Positions 14,510 to 22,527 of a stretch of DNA of 23,557 bases are shown piece by piece. Both the position numbers and the translations under genes were made by a program. The number at the start of each line of letters is the position of its first letter. Position 1 is the first letter of the stretch. The DNA is from Alphaproteobacteria bacterium UBA998 (GTDB lineage Bacteria > Pseudomonadota > Alphaproteobacteria > Rickettsiales > UBA998), in contig DBAY01000063.1 of assembly GCA_002291925.1 (NCBI GenBank), forward strand, positions 1 through 23,557, given 5' to 3'. The notes under the pieces were generated by a model. The model searched no databases. It was not told the DNA's origin and worked only from the letters and a program-made list of their open reading frames with translations.

Positions 14510-14537
14510 TTTATAGGACATTCTTCAAAGGTTGCAA
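14510..14537 (-). promoter_or_regulatory. Candidate polA promoter implying a leaderless transcript
   Basis: On the minus strand TTGCAA (14532-14537) and TATAAA (14510-14515) are 16 bases apart. Transcription starting about seven bases after the -10 would begin at 14503, the A of the MSINTQAD start codon. This also explains the lack of a good Shine-Dalgarno before that ATG. The site overlaps the upstream ATG at 14521. Confidence 0.5.
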
Positions 14538-14553
14538 TGCAAGAGGAAAATTG

Positions 14554-15201
14554 ATGATGCTGACAGGCCCCGAACGAAAGCCGCTCTCCGGTCAGGCCCC
14601 GCGCCATCTGGTGGTGCTGGTGCATGGCTACGGCGCCAACGGCGAAGACCTTATCTCGCTGGCGGATGAACTGGGGGAGTATCTGCCGGATACGCATTTC
14701 GTGGCCCCCAACGCTCCGATGCCGCTGGAATATAGCTTCGGCGGCTTCCAATGGTTCCCCATCCGCGAAATCACCGAGGAAGCGATGATGGCGGGCGTGA
14801 AGCAGGCCGCGCCGGTGCTTAATGAGTATATCGATCACCTGCTGCTACAGCATCACCTCACGATTGACCGTGTGGCGCTGGTGGGGTTCTCGCAGGGTAC
14901 GATGCTTTCGCTCTACACGGCCCTGCGCCGACCGAAACCGGTGGCGGGCATTGTCGGATTTTCTGGTGTCCTGATGGGATCGCGCGAGTTGAAGGAGGAA
15001 ATTCAATCCAAGCCGCCCGTCTGCCTCATCCATGGCACGGCGGATCAGGTGGTCCCCTTCCACTTCATGGCCGAGGCGGAGAAAGCGCTGAAGGACGCTG
15101 GCGTCGAAGTGGAATCCCACACCCGCCCCGGCCTTGCCCACGGCATTGATCTGGAAGGCCTCAAGATAGCGAAGGATTTTCTGAGGAAACGGTTGGCTTA
15201 G
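14554..15201 (+). CDS. Alpha/beta-hydrolase, carboxylesterase/phospholipase family
   Basis: The protein belongs to the small serine carboxylesterase/phospholipase family (YpfH-like, related to acyl-protein thioesterases). HLVVLVHGYGANGEDL forms the oxyanion region and GFSQGTM holds the nucleophile serine in a GxSxG motif. HGTADQVVPF supplies the Asp and LAHGID the His of the triad. The chosen start (MMLTGPERK) follows AGAGGA at 14542-14547 with good spacing. A longer in-frame start at 14497 would overlap polA and has no better signal. The 215-residue length is typical. There is no signal peptide, so it is cytoplasmic. The native substrate cannot be told from the sequence. It is divergent from polA. 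Confidence 0.9.
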   Translation: MMLTGPERKPLSGQAPRHLVVLVHGYGANGEDLISLADELGEYLPDTHFVAPNAPMPLEYSFGGFQWFPIREITEEAMMAGVKQAAPVLNEYIDHLLLQHHLTIDRVALVGFSQGTMLSLYTALRRPKPVAGIVGFSGVLMGSRELKEEIQSKPPVCLIHGTADQVVPFHFMAEAEKALKDAGVEVESHTRPGLAHGIDLEGLKIAKDFLRKRLA

Positions 15202-15229
15202 CCTTTATTGTCATGCCGCATTCATATAC

Positions 15230-15326
15230 CCGTCATTCCAACGCAGGTGAGCAATCTTTCTACAGGGAATGCTGAGAGTGTCCCTGTGACAAGATTCCTC
15301 CTCGCGTTGCTCGTTCGGAATGACGG
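15230..15326. repeat. Composite palindromic element of 97 bp
   Basis: Perfect outer arms CCGTCATTCC (15230-15239) and GGAATGACGG (15317-15326) enclose AATCTT/AAGATT (15253-15258 with 15291-15296) and ACAGGGA/TCCCTGT (15262-15268 with 15281-15287). All pairs are nested, so the whole unit can fold into one long hairpin. It lies just after the esterase gene. Confidence 0.8.
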
Positions 15327-15337
15327 ATGTATCCCCT

Positions 15338-15400
15338 TGTCGCCCTGAACTCGTTTCAGGGCCTATGACTGAAAGATGCTGAAACGAGTTCAGCATGACA
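15338..15400. repeat. Two-hairpin palindromic element, copy 1
   Basis: Hairpin GCCCTGAA/TTCAGGGC (15342-15349 with 15355-15362) and hairpin ATGCTGAA/TTCAGCAT (15376-15383 with 15389-15396) sit between TGTC and GACA ends. Its reverse complement recurs behind tsf at 23461-23522, identical over the first 27 bases and variable in the linker. Confidence 0.85.
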
Positions 15401-15409
15401 CATATGGCA

Positions 15410-15486
15410 CCGTCATTGCGAGGCCCGCAGGGCCGCGGCAATCCAGACCGCCCGCAGGACGGCTTCGCTGGTGCTCGCCATGACGG
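15410..15486. repeat. GTCATTGCGAG-type palindromic repeat
   Basis: CCGTCATTGCGAG (15410-15422) pairs with CTCGCCATGACGG (15474-15486) at 12 of 13 positions. A GGCCC-GCA-GGGCC hairpin (15422-15434) lies inside. Repeats starting CGTCATTGCGAG and containing GCAATCCAG are known from many alphaproteobacterial and other bacterial intergenic regions. With the two elements before it, nearly all of 15202-15496 is repeat. Confidence 0.8.
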
Positions 15487-15496
15487 ATGCTAAAAA

Positions 15497-16561
15497 CTAC
15501 CGCACATCCATTCCGCGCAGGTCGGAGAGGTTCTTCACCCCGACCTTGTCCAGCCATGCCGCAAGGTCGCCATTGATTTTCTGCGCAAGGCCGAAGCCTT
15601 GATAGACCATCGCGGTATAAAGTTGGACCAGCGAAGCCCCGGCGCGGATTTTGGCGATGACGTCGGAGGCAGAGTGAATCCCTCCCACACCGATCAGCGT
15701 CAGCTCGCCACCTGCGAGCTTGGCCGTCTTGCGCAGCGCCTCGGTGGAAAGCGTCATCAGCGGACGGCCGCTCAAGCCCCCCTGCTCTTTCGCATGCGGA
15801 CTTCTCAGGCCGTCGGGCCGCGAAATAGTCGTATTGCTGACAATCAGGCCATCGATGCGCTCGTGCACTGCCACTTCTACAATGGCTTCCAGTTCGGCAT
15901 CGCTGACATCCGGTGCAATCTTGATCAGCAGCGGCACGCGAACGCCCTGCACCGCCGCCAGACCATCGCGCTCAGCGCGCAGCGCATGCGTGAAAGCCTC
16001 AAAATGTTCACGCTTCTGCAAATCGCGCAGGCCGGCGGTATTGGGCGACGAGATATTGGCGGTGATATACGAGGCGCGGCTATAGAATCGGCGCAACAGT
16101 GGCAGATAATCCGCCAGCGCATCCACGGTGTCTTTGTTCTTGCCGATATTGATGCCGACGATGCCGGGCAGCGCGCCGCGATGCGGCGGCAGTCGCGCTT
16201 CCATCGCATCCGCGCCCTCGTTGTTGAACCCTAGCCGGTTAATGACGGCCTCAGCCTCGGGCAGACGCCAGATGCGCGGCTTCGGATTGCCTGCCTGCGC
16301 GAGCGGCGTCACGGTGCCAATTTCCACGAAGCCGAAACCGCGTTGCAGCAGCGGCGCAAACACCTCGCCATTCTTGTCAAAGCCCGCCGACACGCCGACC
16401 GGATTGGGGAAGCTCAGCCCCAGCGCCTCGGTCACCAGGCCGGGATGACTCACCGGCGACGGGGCCGGAAAGACATCGGCCCGCAACGCCTCAATCGCAA
16501 GGCGGTGGGCCGTCTCGGGGGGGATCACATGGGCCAGTCGTGTCAGCGTTCGCGCAATCAT
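15497..16561 (-). CDS. pyrD: Dihydroorotate dehydrogenase (quinone), class 2
   Basis: PyrD oxidises dihydroorotate to orotate with FMN and passes electrons to the quinone pool, on the inner face of the membrane. The N-terminal helical part (RTLTRLAHVIPPETAHRLAIEAL) is the quinone-binding, membrane-attaching domain of class 2 enzymes. FMN-barrel motifs include NPVGVSAGFDKNGE, VEIGTVTPLAQAGNPKPR, NRLGFNN, NISSPNT (containing the class 2 catalytic Ser), LIVSNTT and LIGVGGIHSASD. I chose the ATG at 16561, giving 354 residues. The alternative at 16618 would add a Lys/Arg-rich leader, absent from the family, and overlap the upstream gene. It starts ten bases after the M23 peptidase gene, so the two are probably co-transcribed. 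Confidence 0.94.
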   Translation of the reverse strand: MIARTLTRLAHVIPPETAHRLAIEALRADVFPAPSPVSHPGLVTEALGLSFPNPVGVSAGFDKNGEVFAPLLQRGFGFVEIGTVTPLAQAGNPKPRIWRLPEAEAVINRLGFNNEGADAMEARLPPHRGALPGIVGINIGKNKDTVDALADYLPLLRRFYSRASYITANISSPNTAGLRDLQKREHFEAFTHALRAERDGLAAVQGVRVPLLIKIAPDVSDAELEAIVEVAVHERIDGLIVSNTTISRPDGLRSPHAKEQGGLSGRPLMTLSTEALRKTAKLAGGELTLIGVGGIHSASDVIAKIRAGASLVQLYTAMVYQGFGLAQKINGDLAAWLDKVGVKNLSDLRGMDVR

Positions 16562-16571
16562 GCGCGGGACT

Positions 16572-17417
16572 TTAATCCGCTTTCTGCGCCACTTCCACCG
16601 TTTTGACCGGGTAGGCATCGGCCAGCAGCGTCATCGGGTTGACCGACTTGTCATCCTTCTTCAGCGCGTAATGCAGATGCGGCCCGGTGGACAGGCCCGT
16701 GGAGCCGAGCTTGCCGACCACGTCTCCGCGCCCGACCAGCGCATCCTTCTCCACGGTGATTTCGGCCAGGTGCCCATACACACTGGTATAGCCGCTTGCA
16801 TGGCTGATCTTTACGAATTTGCCGAGGCCCATCTGCCTTCCGGCATCGATGACGGTACCTGCATCGGTGGCGTAGACCTCCGTTCCGCGCTTCGCCACGA
16901 TGTCGATGCCGTCATGAAAGCTGCGCAGGCCGGTGATGGGATGCTTGCGGAAACCATAGCCGGAGCTGATGGTCTCCGTGGCGTCGGCGGGCAAGGGCCA
17001 CACTGCGCTTCGAAGGATGCCTTCTCCGTCCAGTGTGGACTTTGTCTCTTGTGGGGGATAATCTCCGGCATCAACATTCTTCTCGATCTGATCCATCAGG
17101 ACACTCGTGGAAAGGGATGGTGTTGACAGGGCGGCTGTCTTCATTTTCGCCGCCCCTGGAATGTCGCCAAGAAATTTTAGGGGTGTTGCAGAGGCACCTG
17201 AGGGGCTGCGGTAAGCACTGAGTGAGAAGAATTGAGGCTTAGTGGAATCCAACAAGGCTCGCCCAGCGGTATTCTGCCCGTGCAATGGCAAAAAGCGAAC
17301 TTCATGGGCTTTCAGTGGACGCGATAGCAACAGTGTTGCCATGAAAAGCAGTATTAAAACCGCATATGTTCCACGTGAGGTTTTCATTAACCGCGAATCA
17401 AAACTATATTTTGACAT
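16572..17417 (-). CDS. M23 family (LytM-type) peptidoglycan endopeptidase
   Basis: M23 peptidases are zinc enzymes that cut peptide cross-links in peptidoglycan. The N-terminus carries a signal peptide or anchor (YAVLILLFMATLLLSRPLKA). A long linker of unknown structure follows. The C-terminal half is the LytM domain: SGYGFRKHPITGLRSFHDGID contains the HxxxD zinc ligands, GHLAEITV the next histidine, and GPHLHYAL the HxH motif. All key residues are present, so it is probably active in the periplasm. I chose the ATG at 17417; the ATG at 17387 (MKTSRGTYAV) gives an equally good signal peptide, and a TTG at 17435 is less likely. It is divergent from the TPR-pilT-pilU genes and upstream of pyrD. 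Confidence 0.88.
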   Translation of the reverse strand: MSKYSFDSRLMKTSRGTYAVLILLFMATLLLSRPLKAHEVRFLPLHGQNTAGRALLDSTKPQFFSLSAYRSPSGASATPLKFLGDIPGAAKMKTAALSTPSLSTSVLMDQIEKNVDAGDYPPQETKSTLDGEGILRSAVWPLPADATETISSGYGFRKHPITGLRSFHDGIDIVAKRGTEVYATDAGTVIDAGRQMGLGKFVKISHASGYTSVYGHLAEITVEKDALVGRGDVVGKLGSTGLSTGPHLHYALKKDDKSVNPMTLLADAYPVKTVEVAQKAD

Positions 17418-17439
17418 CACATCGGCACTCTGCAATTTT
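17411..17439 (+). promoter_or_regulatory. Possible promoter for the TPR-pilT-pilU operon
   Basis: A perfect -35 TTGACA (17411-17416) is followed 17 bases later by AATTTT (17434-17439), a weak -10 matching three of six positions. A transcript would start near 17446 and leave a 66-base leader before the TPR gene. The site overlaps the 5' end of the divergent M23 gene, so the two could be co-regulated. Confidence 0.35.
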
Positions 17440-17511
17440 TTATGGGTCTTTTTTAATCACCGCCTTGTTAGTTTCAACTAGGACAGCAGCGCAATTTTAT
17501 CATTTTGAAGC

Positions 17512-19149
17512 ATGTTTAACCGCACCAGCTACAAAAAGACTTTCAAGGCACTCTTGCAAATTCTATGCCTAGTTGCTCAATCCCATACCGCAACGGCGCA
17601 GGAAACGACGTCCCTAACGAGTTCGCAGGATTTCTTTGATTATCAACACATCTATCCAGAAGCTGAGCACCCGCGAACAATTTCAGATCCTTATGCACGC
17701 CGTCAATCCTCTTTACGTCCGCGTGCCACTGCAACAACCATGCAAACTCCCCCCTTCGCGGCCCGCATGTCGTCCCCTAAGTCAGTTGCAGCGGACGGCG
17801 CCCAACGCCCCACCCGCAGGGTTGCCGGATTATCTCCAAAGTCTGATTACAACGCGCTGTCCCCTTCCGCGCAGACAGAGCCTCTACCTCTGCTGGATAC
17901 GGCTGGACCTGCAGGCGTACCCGGCTACCTGCGTCCACGTGTCAGCGCCAGCCAACTGCAGGTCACGCCTTCTTCTTCGCTGCGCACCCGACCGGGCACC
18001 ACGCAGGCCCTCCCGCCGCTTCCGGTTGTGACAGCGCAACCTCTACCGTCGGCTGCACCTGAAATGCCGGTATTCATTCGCACTGATGACCCTGGCGCCC
18101 CTGCACCGGCAAATATGGAGACATTTCCCGCAACTCCAGACCGTGTAGCCTCCGTTCCACCTGCTTTTCCATTACCGGCGGCCGGGGAAGCCCCTCCTCC
18201 CCCCACACAGCCGGATCCATCCATGGTACCCACTGAGCCCTCTACTTCTGCGGTGGTTCCGGAGTTTCCTGTTGCGGCTGCTCATGCCGGGCAGGCAGAT
18301 GTTCGCTATTTTATCCCTGATGGCAGTCCACCTTCCAGCGATGCGTTGGTTCCCGCAATGCCACAGGAGCAAATGAGCGAAGAGACAAAATCCATCCTCG
18401 CGTCACTCCCGGCCGATGCTCTGCCGCGCAAGATGGTGGACGCTCCACCTGCCACCAAAGGAGATTTCGCGATCCGCCGCGCCACGGAGCCCGCCCCGTT
18501 TGCCACATCCTCCGAGAGCATTCCTGAAGCCAAAGGCGAGTCATCCTTGAAAATCAACGTTAAGCCGCAAAGCATTGACCTCAATTATGAATTGGAGAAG
18601 GCGTATAACGCTTTAGTAAATGGCGATACAGAGGGAGCCATACGTATCTATGAGGATGTGCTGTCCATCAATCCTAATGATCGCACGGCGCTTTTTGGCC
18701 TTGCCACCACCTATCACCGCATCGGACTTATCGATCAGGCGCGGCCCATTTATGGCCGGCTGCTGCAGGTAGACCCCTATAATGTAGAAGCGCTGAATAA
18801 TTTCTTTGCACTGGTCGGAGCTGAGGCCCCCCATGCGGCCATCGAGCAGTTGGAGCTGTTAGCCTTGGACAATCCGGAATTCGCCCCGGTGCAGGCTCAA
18901 CTCGCCCTGCTTTATCAGAAAACCGGCAACATGGAGCGTGCGGTAGAGCATATGTCGCGCGCCGCATCCCTTTCTCCTGAAAATCTTGCGTACAAGTACA
19001 ACCTTGCGGTGCTCTATGATACGAAGGGCGATGCTCCCCAAGCCGCGCGCCTGTATCGATACCTGCTGAATCTTCAACGTGATGGGCAGGAGTTGCCCGC
19101 CTCTCCGAAAGCCATTCAAGAAAGATTAACTTTTTTGGCGTCTAATTAG
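17512..19149 (+). CDS. Exported Pro-rich protein with C-terminal TPR domain
   Basis: The 545-residue protein has a signal peptide (about residues 1-29, ending TATAQ) and is probably periplasmic. Residues about 30-340 are low-complexity, rich in Pro, Ala, Ser and Thr, with long disordered-looking stretches such as GEAPPPPTQPDPS. From about residue 357 the sequence becomes helical TPR repeats: LEKAYNALVNGDTEGAIRIYEDVLSINP, GLATTYHRIGLIDQARPIYGRLLQVDP, LALLYQKTGNMERAVEHMSRAASLSP and LAVLYDTKGDAPQAARLYRYLL. TPRs mediate protein contacts. The gene precedes pilT by 32 bases on the same strand, which suggests a role in type IV pilus assembly or anchoring, with the Pro-rich part spanning the periplasm (inference). 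The specific function is unknown to me. Confidence 0.82.
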   Translation: MFNRTSYKKTFKALLQILCLVAQSHTATAQETTSLTSSQDFFDYQHIYPEAEHPRTISDPYARRQSSLRPRATATTMQTPPFAARMSSPKSVAADGAQRPTRRVAGLSPKSDYNALSPSAQTEPLPLLDTAGPAGVPGYLRPRVSASQLQVTPSSSLRTRPGTTQALPPLPVVTAQPLPSAAPEMPVFIRTDDPGAPAPANMETFPATPDRVASVPPAFPLPAAGEAPPPPTQPDPSMVPTEPSTSAVVPEFPVAAAHAGQADVRYFIPDGSPPSSDALVPAMPQEQMSEETKSILASLPADALPRKMVDAPPATKGDFAIRRATEPAPFATSSESIPEAKGESSLKINVKPQSIDLNYELEKAYNALVNGDTEGAIRIYEDVLSINPNDRTALFGLATTYHRIGLIDQARPIYGRLLQVDPYNVEALNNFFALVGAEAPHAAIEQLELLALDNPEFAPVQAQLALLYQKTGNMERAVEHMSRAASLSPENLAYKYNLAVLYDTKGDAPQAARLYRYLLNLQRDGQELPASPKAIQERLTFLASN

Positions 19150-19181
19150 CCTGCAATTGCCCAATCCAACGCAGGCCACCT

Positions 19182-20282
19182 ATGGATATTACCGAACTTC
19201 TGGTCGAGACGCAAAAACGAGGCGCCTCTGACCTTCACCTCTCTTCTACTAATCCGCCAATGATACGTCTGCATGGCGATATGGCCCCCCTGTTACCCGC
19301 ACCCCTGACCCCGGAAGCCATCAAGGCCATGGTCTATTCCATCATGACGGAGCAACAGCGAACTGAATATGAGCGCGATCTGGAAATTGATTTCTCCATT
19401 TCCTTTGGTGAGCATATGCGTTTTCGGGTGAACGCCTTCAATACCATGTACGGCCCTGCTGCCGTATTTCGTACCATCCCAACAAGAATTCTTAGCCTGG
19501 AAGATTTGAAAGCGCCAGACGTCTTCAAACGCCTGGCCAATTTGCACAAAGGAATGATTCTTGTGACCGGCCCCACCGGAAGCGGTAAATCCACGACCCT
19601 GGCGGCCATTATTGATTACATTAACGCCAATCAAGCCAAGCATGTCATCACGATTGAAGACCCAATAGAATTTGTGCATCGCTCAAAGAAATCACTCATC
19701 AACCAGCGTGAGGTCGGGGCCAACACCAAATCCTTCGCACGAGCGCTGAAAAGTTGCTTACGCGAGGACCCGGATATCATTCTTGTTGGCGAATTGCGTG
19801 ATCTGGAAACAATTCAGCTCGCCATGACCGCTGCTGAAACAGGTCACCTCGTATTCGGCACGCTGCATACCAACAGCGCGCCAAAAACTGTGGACCGTAT
19901 CATCGACGTGTTCCCCGCCAATGACAAGCCGATGATACGCGCCATGCTTTCCGTCTCTATTCAGGCCGTCATTTCGCAGGCGCTTGTCAAGCGCTCGGAT
20001 GGCTCAGGACGTGTGGCTGTGCATGAGATCATGCTGGGCACGCCAGCCGTGCGCAACCTGATACGCGAAAACAAGATTCCGCAGCTTCAGTCTATTATCC
20101 AAACAGGCTCCAAACTGGGCATGATTACCATGAAAGACAATCTATACCGCCTGATGCAAGAAGGAGCGATCAGCGAATCAGTTGTAGAGGAATTGCTTGC
20201 TGAAAACATGGATCAGGAAGGTGAGTCAGGGGTCTTATCGGGTCAACGAGGCTTCAGTGGCAAATCTGCAAGCAGCTTCTAA
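19182..20282 (+). CDS. pilT: Type IV pilus retraction ATPase PilT
   Basis: PilT is a hexameric cytoplasmic ATPase that depolymerises type IV pili and powers twitching. The 366-residue protein has the N-terminal PAS-like domain with ASDLHLSSTNPPMIRLHGD. Walker A is GPTGSGKST at residues 130-138, the Asp box HVITIEDPIEFVH, Walker B DPDIILVGELRD and the His box GHLVFGTLHTNSA. The C-terminal block AVRNLIRENKIPQLQSIIQTG is close to the AIRNLIRE motif of PilT that is needed for retraction, which separates it from assembly ATPases such as PilB. It is about 20 residues longer than the Pseudomonas protein, through its tail. The ribosome binding site is weak (GCAGG). pilU follows after nine bases. Confidence 0.95.
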   Translation: MDITELLVETQKRGASDLHLSSTNPPMIRLHGDMAPLLPAPLTPEAIKAMVYSIMTEQQRTEYERDLEIDFSISFGEHMRFRVNAFNTMYGPAAVFRTIPTRILSLEDLKAPDVFKRLANLHKGMILVTGPTGSGKSTTLAAIIDYINANQAKHVITIEDPIEFVHRSKKSLINQREVGANTKSFARALKSCLREDPDIILVGELRDLETIQLAMTAAETGHLVFGTLHTNSAPKTVDRIIDVFPANDKPMIRAMLSVSIQAVISQALVKRSDGSGRVAVHEIMLGTPAVRNLIRENKIPQLQSIIQTGSKLGMITMKDNLYRLMQEGAISESVVEELLAENMDQEGESGVLSGQRGFSGKSASSF

Positions 20283-20291
20283 GAGGCTTTT

Positions 20292-21428
20292 ATGAGCGTT
20301 ACTATTGAACAGCTTTTGCAGGACACTTTCGAGCGAAATGCCTCAGATCTTTATTTGACCTATGGCTCCTCGCCGACATTGCGCGTACATGATGATCTCA
20401 TACCGCTCAGCTATCCCATTTTGGACGACGCGGCCTTGGAAACAATGTTGCGGGAGCTGCTTTCCCCCGAGCAGTACGATGAATTCGCCACTACGCTGGA
20501 GCTTAACACTGGCTATAACTGGCAGGACAAAGCGCAGTTCCGTATTAACGTGTTTAAGCAGCGCCAGCATATTGGGATGGTTCTCCGCTATGTGCGCCAC
20601 TCCATTCCTACGCTCGATTCTCTCCAGCTACCCGATATCTACAAACAATCCATCCTGAAAAAACGTGGCCTTGTCTTGGTTGTGGGCCAGACAGGAAGCG
20701 GCAAATCCACGTCCCTCGCCGCCATGATTGGCCATCGCAACCAGCATGGAAGCGGTCATATCGTCACCATCGAGGATCCGATCGAATTTGTGCATGAGCG
20801 GGTAAATTGCATCATTACACAGCGTGATGTGGGGATCGACACCTATTCATACGGAATGGCGCTAAGGAACACGTTGCGCCAACGTCCGGATGTAATCGTC
20901 ATCGGGGAGATACGTGACCGCGAAACGATGGAGTACGCGGTCAATTTTGCCGAAACGGGACATCTCTGCATTAGCACGCTGCACGCCAACAACTCGAGCC
21001 AAGCTGTTGAACGCATCCTCAATTTTTTCCCAGAGGAACAGCACCGCCAGATTCAGCTTAACCTTTCCATGAACTTACGGGCCATTCTTTCGCAGCGCCT
21101 GGTTACCAACATGCGTGGCACGCGCACGGCGGTTGTCGAAGTGCTAATGAATGATGGTCTTGTGAAAGAATTGATACAGCAAGGGCGAATCAAAGAAATC
21201 CGCGAGGTCATGGCACGTAACCGCGATCTGGGCATGTGCACCTTCGATCAGGGGCTTCTCGCTCTCTATCTGAATGGGGTTATCACGGAAGAAACTGCAT
21301 TACTTGAGGCGGATAATCCCAGCAACCTCCGGCTCTCTATTAAGCAGGAAACCATGGATAAAAAGCTCGTGGAAAGCGGCATGATTTCTCATGCCGATAT
21401 TGTACAGCGCGCCGCTAGCGATTTCTGA
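20292..21428 (+). CDS. pilU: PilT-dependent retraction ATPase PilU
   Basis: PilU is a PilT paralogue that assists PilT-driven retraction, especially under load. At 378 residues it has the expected length. Motifs are ASDLYLTYGSSPTLRVHDD, Walker A GQTGSGKST at residues 132-140, HIVTIEDPIEFVHE, Walker B RPDVIVIGEIRDRETME and GHLCISTLHANNSSQAVERI. PilU-type features include the NFAETGHLCISTLHANN and NFFPEEQHRQIQLNLSMNLRAILSQRLV blocks, and the absence of the AIRNLIRE motif. AAGAGG lies six bases before the ATG. It is the last gene of the TPR-pilT-pilU run; no clear intrinsic terminator follows before the rpsB promoter. Confidence 0.93.
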   Translation: MSVTIEQLLQDTFERNASDLYLTYGSSPTLRVHDDLIPLSYPILDDAALETMLRELLSPEQYDEFATTLELNTGYNWQDKAQFRINVFKQRQHIGMVLRYVRHSIPTLDSLQLPDIYKQSILKKRGLVLVVGQTGSGKSTSLAAMIGHRNQHGSGHIVTIEDPIEFVHERVNCIITQRDVGIDTYSYGMALRNTLRQRPDVIVIGEIRDRETMEYAVNFAETGHLCISTLHANNSSQAVERILNFFPEEQHRQIQLNLSMNLRAILSQRLVTNMRGTRTAVVEVLMNDGLVKELIQQGRIKEIREVMARNRDLGMCTFDQGLLALYLNGVITEETALLEADNPSNLRLSIKQETMDKKLVESGMISHADIVQRAASDF

Positions 21429-21448
21429 CCGAAAACCGCGGCTTTTGC

Positions 21449-21477
21449 TTGCTTTCTTCCTGAAAAAGCGTTACTAA
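21449..21477 (+). promoter_or_regulatory. Sigma-70 promoter for rpsB-tsf
   Basis: TTGCTT (21449-21454) and TACTAA (21472-21477) are 17 bases apart. Transcription would begin near 21484, just before the structured leader, leaving a 5' untranslated region of about 98 bases. Confidence 0.55.
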
Positions 21478-21490
21478 GCGCGTCCCACCA

Positions 21491-21574
21491 CACACACGGG
21501 GGTTTGGGGTTCGCCCCTCCGGTGTCCGGGCTCATGCCCAGACTAGTCCCCGTGGAGGTATAACCGGAAAGGAG
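21491..21574 (+). promoter_or_regulatory. Structured rpsB leader, three-way junction
   Basis: The leader can fold into three stems. The closing stem is CACGGGG/CCCCGTG (21495-21501 with 21548-21554). It encloses GGGG-TTCG-CCCC (21506-21517) and GGGC-TCAT-GCCC (21528-21539). The single-stranded tail then carries a strong ribosome binding site, AAAGGAG (21568-21574), seven bases before rpsB. Ribosomal protein S2 autoregulates rpsB-tsf through the 5' leader in gammaproteobacteria. That this structure does the same here is inference. It could also be a transcription attenuator, but no T-run follows. Confidence 0.6.
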
Positions 21575-21581
21575 CTTTATC

Positions 21582-22490
21582 ATGGCGTTACCTCAATTCT
21601 CGATGAAAGAACTCATCGAAGCCGGCGTTCACTTCGGTCACAAGACCAAGCGCTGGAATCCCCGCATGGCCCCGTTCATCTACGGCGTGCGCAATGACAC
21701 CCACATCATCGACCTCGGCAAGACCGTGCCGCTGCTGCAAACGGCGCTGGCCGCCCTGCGCGAAGTCGGCGCCGCTAACGGCAAGGTGCTGTTCGTCGGC
21801 ACCAAGCGTCAAGCGGCTGAGTTTGTTGAAGAAGCTGCGCTGAAGTGCAACCAGTACTTCATCAACCAGCGCTGGCTGGGCGGCATGATGACCAACTGGA
21901 ACACCATCCAGAATTCCATCAAGCGCCTGAACCAGATTGAAGATCGCCTTGGCGGCACCCAGAAGGGCCTGACCAAGAAAGAAATCCTGATGATGACCCG
22001 CCAGCGCGACAAGCTGATGGCATCGCTCGGCGGTATCCGCAAAATGGGTGGCCGTCCGGATATGCTCTTTATCATCGACGTGACAAAAGAGGACCTCGCC
22101 GTGCTGGAAGCCCGCAAGTTGGGCATCCCCATCGTGGCGGTGGTGGACACCAACGCGTCCATCGACGGCATCGACTACCCGATTCCGGGCAACGATGACG
22201 CCGCGCGCGCCATCCGCCTGTACTGCCAGCTGGCAGCGGACGCCGTCAATGACGGTCGCGAAGCCGCCGGCCTGACGACCGAGAAATTCGAGTTCACCCG
22301 TGAAGCTCCGGTCGATATGAAAGCCGCAGGCGAGAAGGAAGAGGAGCAGCCCAAGACCCGTTCCACGACCAAGAAAGCCGCGATGGCAGAAGCCGCCAAG
22401 AAAGTGGCCAGCGCCTCCAAGCCGAAAGGCCGCAAGGGCGAGAAGCCTCTCACGGCAGACGACGCCTCCGGAAGCGACGAAGCGGCATAA
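21582..22490 (+). CDS. rpsB: 30S ribosomal protein S2
   Basis: S2 binds late to the small subunit between head and body and helps recruit S1. The N-terminus MALPQFSMKELIEAGVHFGHKTKRWNPRM is the classic S2 signature. The second block is GTKRQAAEFVEEAALKC, followed by NQRWLGGMMTNW. The block PDMLFIIDVTKEDLAVLEARKLGIPIVAVVDTNASIDGIDYPIPGNDDAARAI is intact. At 302 residues it is about 50 longer than the E. coli protein. The extra part is a charged Lys/Ala/Glu-rich tail of low complexity, as in other alphaproteobacterial S2 proteins. tsf follows 37 bases later with its own Shine-Dalgarno. Confidence 0.98.
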   Translation: MALPQFSMKELIEAGVHFGHKTKRWNPRMAPFIYGVRNDTHIIDLGKTVPLLQTALAALREVGAANGKVLFVGTKRQAAEFVEEAALKCNQYFINQRWLGGMMTNWNTIQNSIKRLNQIEDRLGGTQKGLTKKEILMMTRQRDKLMASLGGIRKMGGRPDMLFIIDVTKEDLAVLEARKLGIPIVAVVDTNASIDGIDYPIPGNDDAARAIRLYCQLAADAVNDGREAAGLTTEKFEFTREAPVDMKAAGEKEEEQPKTRSTTKKAAMAEAAKKVASASKPKGRKGEKPLTADDASGSDEAA

Positions 22491-22527
22491 AGCCAGCTTT
22501 AACATTCATACAATAAGGAAAAGAGAC

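Noticed and set aside
19182..21428. DotB-like type IVB secretion ATPases
   Set aside because: The AVRNLIRE-type motif in the first and the PilU-type blocks in the second fit pilus retraction ATPases, and no dot/icm gene is nearby.
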